This document shows, piece after piece, positions 62,401 to 64,000 of a DNA stretch of 64,000 bases. A program made the translations under genes and the position numbers. The notes under the pieces are model-generated. The model was given only the letters and a program-made list of their open reading frames with translations. It did not search any database and was not told the origin of the DNA. The first letter of the stretch is position 1. The number at the start of each line of letters is the position of its first letter. Source of the DNA: Mantamonas sphyraenae (taxonomy: Eukaryota; CRuMs; Mantamonadidae); contig JAPMXV010000070.1 in the NCBI GenBank assembly GCA_026936335.1, positions 186,001-250,000 of the forward strand. Direction: 5' to 3'.

Positions 62401-64000
62401 GTGTGCGGGTGGGGCCGTGTCGAGGCCGCCTGCAAAGAGAGCCTTGCTTGTCCACGGACTCTGGTTGCTGCGTGCGTCGTCATCGGGCTGCGCGAGACGG
62501 CTGGCAAACATGGCCACGAGGTTGGCAAGGGTGATGACGAGGTTGTCGATGCAGCGATCGAGCTGCAGCGAGGCGCTGTTGTCCTGCAGCGGCACCAGGA
62601 CGCGAAGCAGGCTCAGAAGGTGCGGGGACACTGCATGCACAAAGACCGCGTCGTCTGCAAACAGACCAATGTCCATGAGGAGTCGAGGCAAAATGGCCGC
62701 AAAGAGAGGCGAGTCGAGGGCGTCGTCGGAATCATGCGAAGCCTGCTCAGCTGCGTAGTCTGTGATCATGGCCACGCGGTCAATGGTCTGTTCGCTGACA
62801 GCAGTGCACTCTTGGTTGATCATTGCCGTGAGAAGGGCCGTGGCGCTGCGCTGTGTGTGGCTGTTGGTGGTGGGTGCAGACACTCGTGCCAGCAAATGTT
62901 TGTACATCTCTTCCAACTCGTCGCCGAGGTCTTGGATGAGGCGGCGAGTGGCCGCAGGCGTGCTGAACGACGTGACCAAGCCGTCCAGGATGGGCAGCTT
63001 GACAGCTTCGTCGTAGTTGCTTGCCGATGTATCAGCTGAGGAAGTTTCGGGAGACGTGCGCTCGTACATCAACGTTTGGAACATATCCAGTTTCTCCTGT
63101 TGGGAAAACATGACGGTGAGTTGGTGGCGCAGGATGTTCTGTGAGGCAATGCTGAGCGCCTTTGCGTTGAATCGCGAGCGCAACGAAGGCTGCCCCGAGG
63201 GGACCACGTGCTTCTTGAGATAGGGTACGAAGCTGGGGAAGCAATCGACCTTGGGAGAGATGTCATTGCGGATGAGGTCGTCGACATTGGTCTGGAAAAT
63301 GCGAAAGACGGCCGCGAGGATGTAGGGACGGAACGGGCCGTCCAGAGGCATGTGTGCCTTTGCAATCTCGCCATCGTTGTCCTCAGTGTCCTGAGAGGGG
63401 ATTTCTGCGTCAAAGCATCGCAGGACGTCGAGGAGGAACTGGAAGAGCGGTTGGTTGCGAGACAGGGCCATGGGCAGCATGCGTCGTCCGCCTCCGTCGA
63501 CGTAGCGCAGCAGGGTGCGGTCAAAGTTGATGAGGACGCGGAGAAAGATGTGAAAGGGAGTGTGGAACGTCGGTGGCGTGGAGGACGCCGTACAGATCGG
63601 GGAGCTGAATGTCGAGCGGAGAGTAGGGCTCCGGGGGTGGTCCGACAAAGGTGGTGCGCGGGGTGGCGACGGCATCGTCTTGGTCAAGGGAGAACAGCTG
63701 GTAGAGATGTGTGCGCTTGACGTGTTCGTTGCGAGAGGATTGGACAGGGAGAGAGGCGAGGAGGTTGTTGTCGACCAGGGCAAAAGCCCCCTGGACAAAG
63801 AATCGCGCGCTGATGGGCAAGCTGGAGCCACCTTCCTTCTCGGTACAGTAGAACTTGAGGCGAAGCTGCTCATGAGTGAGACCCTCGTACTTGGGCTGGC
63901 AGGCGACGCTCTGCAAAAGGTAGTCCTGGTTGCGTGGCGGACTCATGCGGGTGGGTTGCCACTCTGTCTCGAAGCGAGACTGGACATCGACGGCGCTCAC
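50461..64000 (-). CDS. Giant UBA-SPRY-HECT E3 ubiquitin ligase, 5' end missing
   Basis: The gene runs off the right edge; about 4,500 residues are present. From the N-terminal side: helical repeats (63900-60000), a UBA domain (LLEMGFDRDQSIAALRRTQN, about 59610-59715), a Gly/Phe-rich tract (59130-59600), another helical region, a SPRY domain whose halves (58130-57790 and 55590-55370) are separated by some 700 residues of Ser/Arg/Thr-rich sequence, more helical sequence, an ESPHPICKN / FPGAAVVYVFFDRRC module near 52690-52550, and a C-terminal HECT domain (51700-50464). The HECT has FVGKVIGVAIRTG, LEIMVCGSPHIDV and the catalytic Cys of AATCFFQLYLRNY (codon 50569-50571). The HECT resembles HERC1/HECTD4; no RCC1 repeats are seen. 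Frame changes occur near 63570 (+1 or -2), 61700, 52125 and 51970 (each -1). Confidence 0.82.
59130..59605 (-). repeat. Gly/Phe-rich low-complexity tract in the HECT ligase
   Basis: Directly after the UBA domain, about 150 residues are mainly GGGFGGG-type repeats, interrupted by Asn/Ser stretches. The DNA is a degenerate GGT/GGC/TTC repeat on the coding strand. Confidence 0.8.

Noticed and set aside
50461-64000. HERC-type RCC1 repeats in the HECT ligase
   Set aside because: No RCC1-like repeat was seen before the HECT domain or in the visible N-terminal part, so an exact HERC1 orthologue call was not made.
1-64000. CRISPR arrays, bacterial insertion sequences, operons or rRNA genes
   Set aside because: No regularly spaced repeats with unique spacers, no bacterial transposase and no rRNA-like sequence were seen; the window is eukaryotic.

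Overview
The window is a gene-dense stretch of nuclear DNA from a GC-rich, probably unicellular eukaryote. The evidence is spliceosomal GT-AG introns, mostly about 60-360 nt, in many genes; typical eukaryotic families (SGT1, SWI2/SNF2 remodeller, RNF10, HECT E3 ligase, mitochondrial carrier, MMADHC, caprin-like); and intergenic gaps often under 100 bp. A CEP131-like coiled-coil protein hints at a flagellate. A bacterial-type mitochondrial HslV protease, a thermospermine-synthase-like enzyme and a Fanzor nuclease point to a free-living protist. I cannot name the species.

Layout. 1-5 kb: SGT1 (+), a coiled-coil/PHD protein (+), HslV (-) and a macrodomain protein (-). 5-16 kb: one giant gene (+) encoding an N-terminal membrane helix, about 25 TIG/IPT-like repeats, then a ten-helix DMT/SLC35-type transporter domain. 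16-17 kb: a small spliced gene (-) with an endosulfine-like FDSGE motif and a 24-nt microexon. 17.4-23 kb: an intronless giant Fanzor/TnpB-family RuvC nuclease gene (-), with a possible FEN1/XPG-like domain near its N-terminus. 23-29 kb: a BRM/BRG1-type SNF2 ATPase (+) and a CEP131-like protein (+). 29-33 kb: caprin-like (-) and UPF0415/DUF1308 (+). 33-43.5 kb: a large unrecognised helical protein (-), a SANT/Myb-like protein (-) and RNF10 (-). 43.5-50.4 kb: SLC25A21-like carrier (+), LRR protein (-), aminopropyltransferase (-) and MMADHC (+). 50.4-64 kb: the C-terminal part of a giant UBA-SPRY-HECT ubiquitin ligase (-), running off the right edge.

Genes are often arranged as divergent pairs with 50-250 bp between start codons (macrodomain/TIG, Fanzor/SNF2, caprin/DUF1308, RNF10/SLC25A21, aminopropyltransferase/MMADHC) or as tight tail-to-tail pairs. 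No metabolic operon-like logic is visible, as expected for a eukaryote. HslV, the carrier and MMADHC share only a mitochondrial theme. SNF2, PHD, SANT and perhaps the large 33-38 kb protein are nuclear. SGT1, RNF10 and the HECT ligase belong to chaperone and ubiquitin pathways.

The most striking items are the giant Fanzor-family gene, the TIG-array/transporter fusion, and a recurring frame disruption: twelve sites where an otherwise clear reading frame jumps, eleven of them in the same direction (-1), mostly in homopolymers or low-complexity repeats. Several gene models below therefore cross a frame change and are stated as such. All calls are from reading the sequence; nothing was checked against databases or transcripts.
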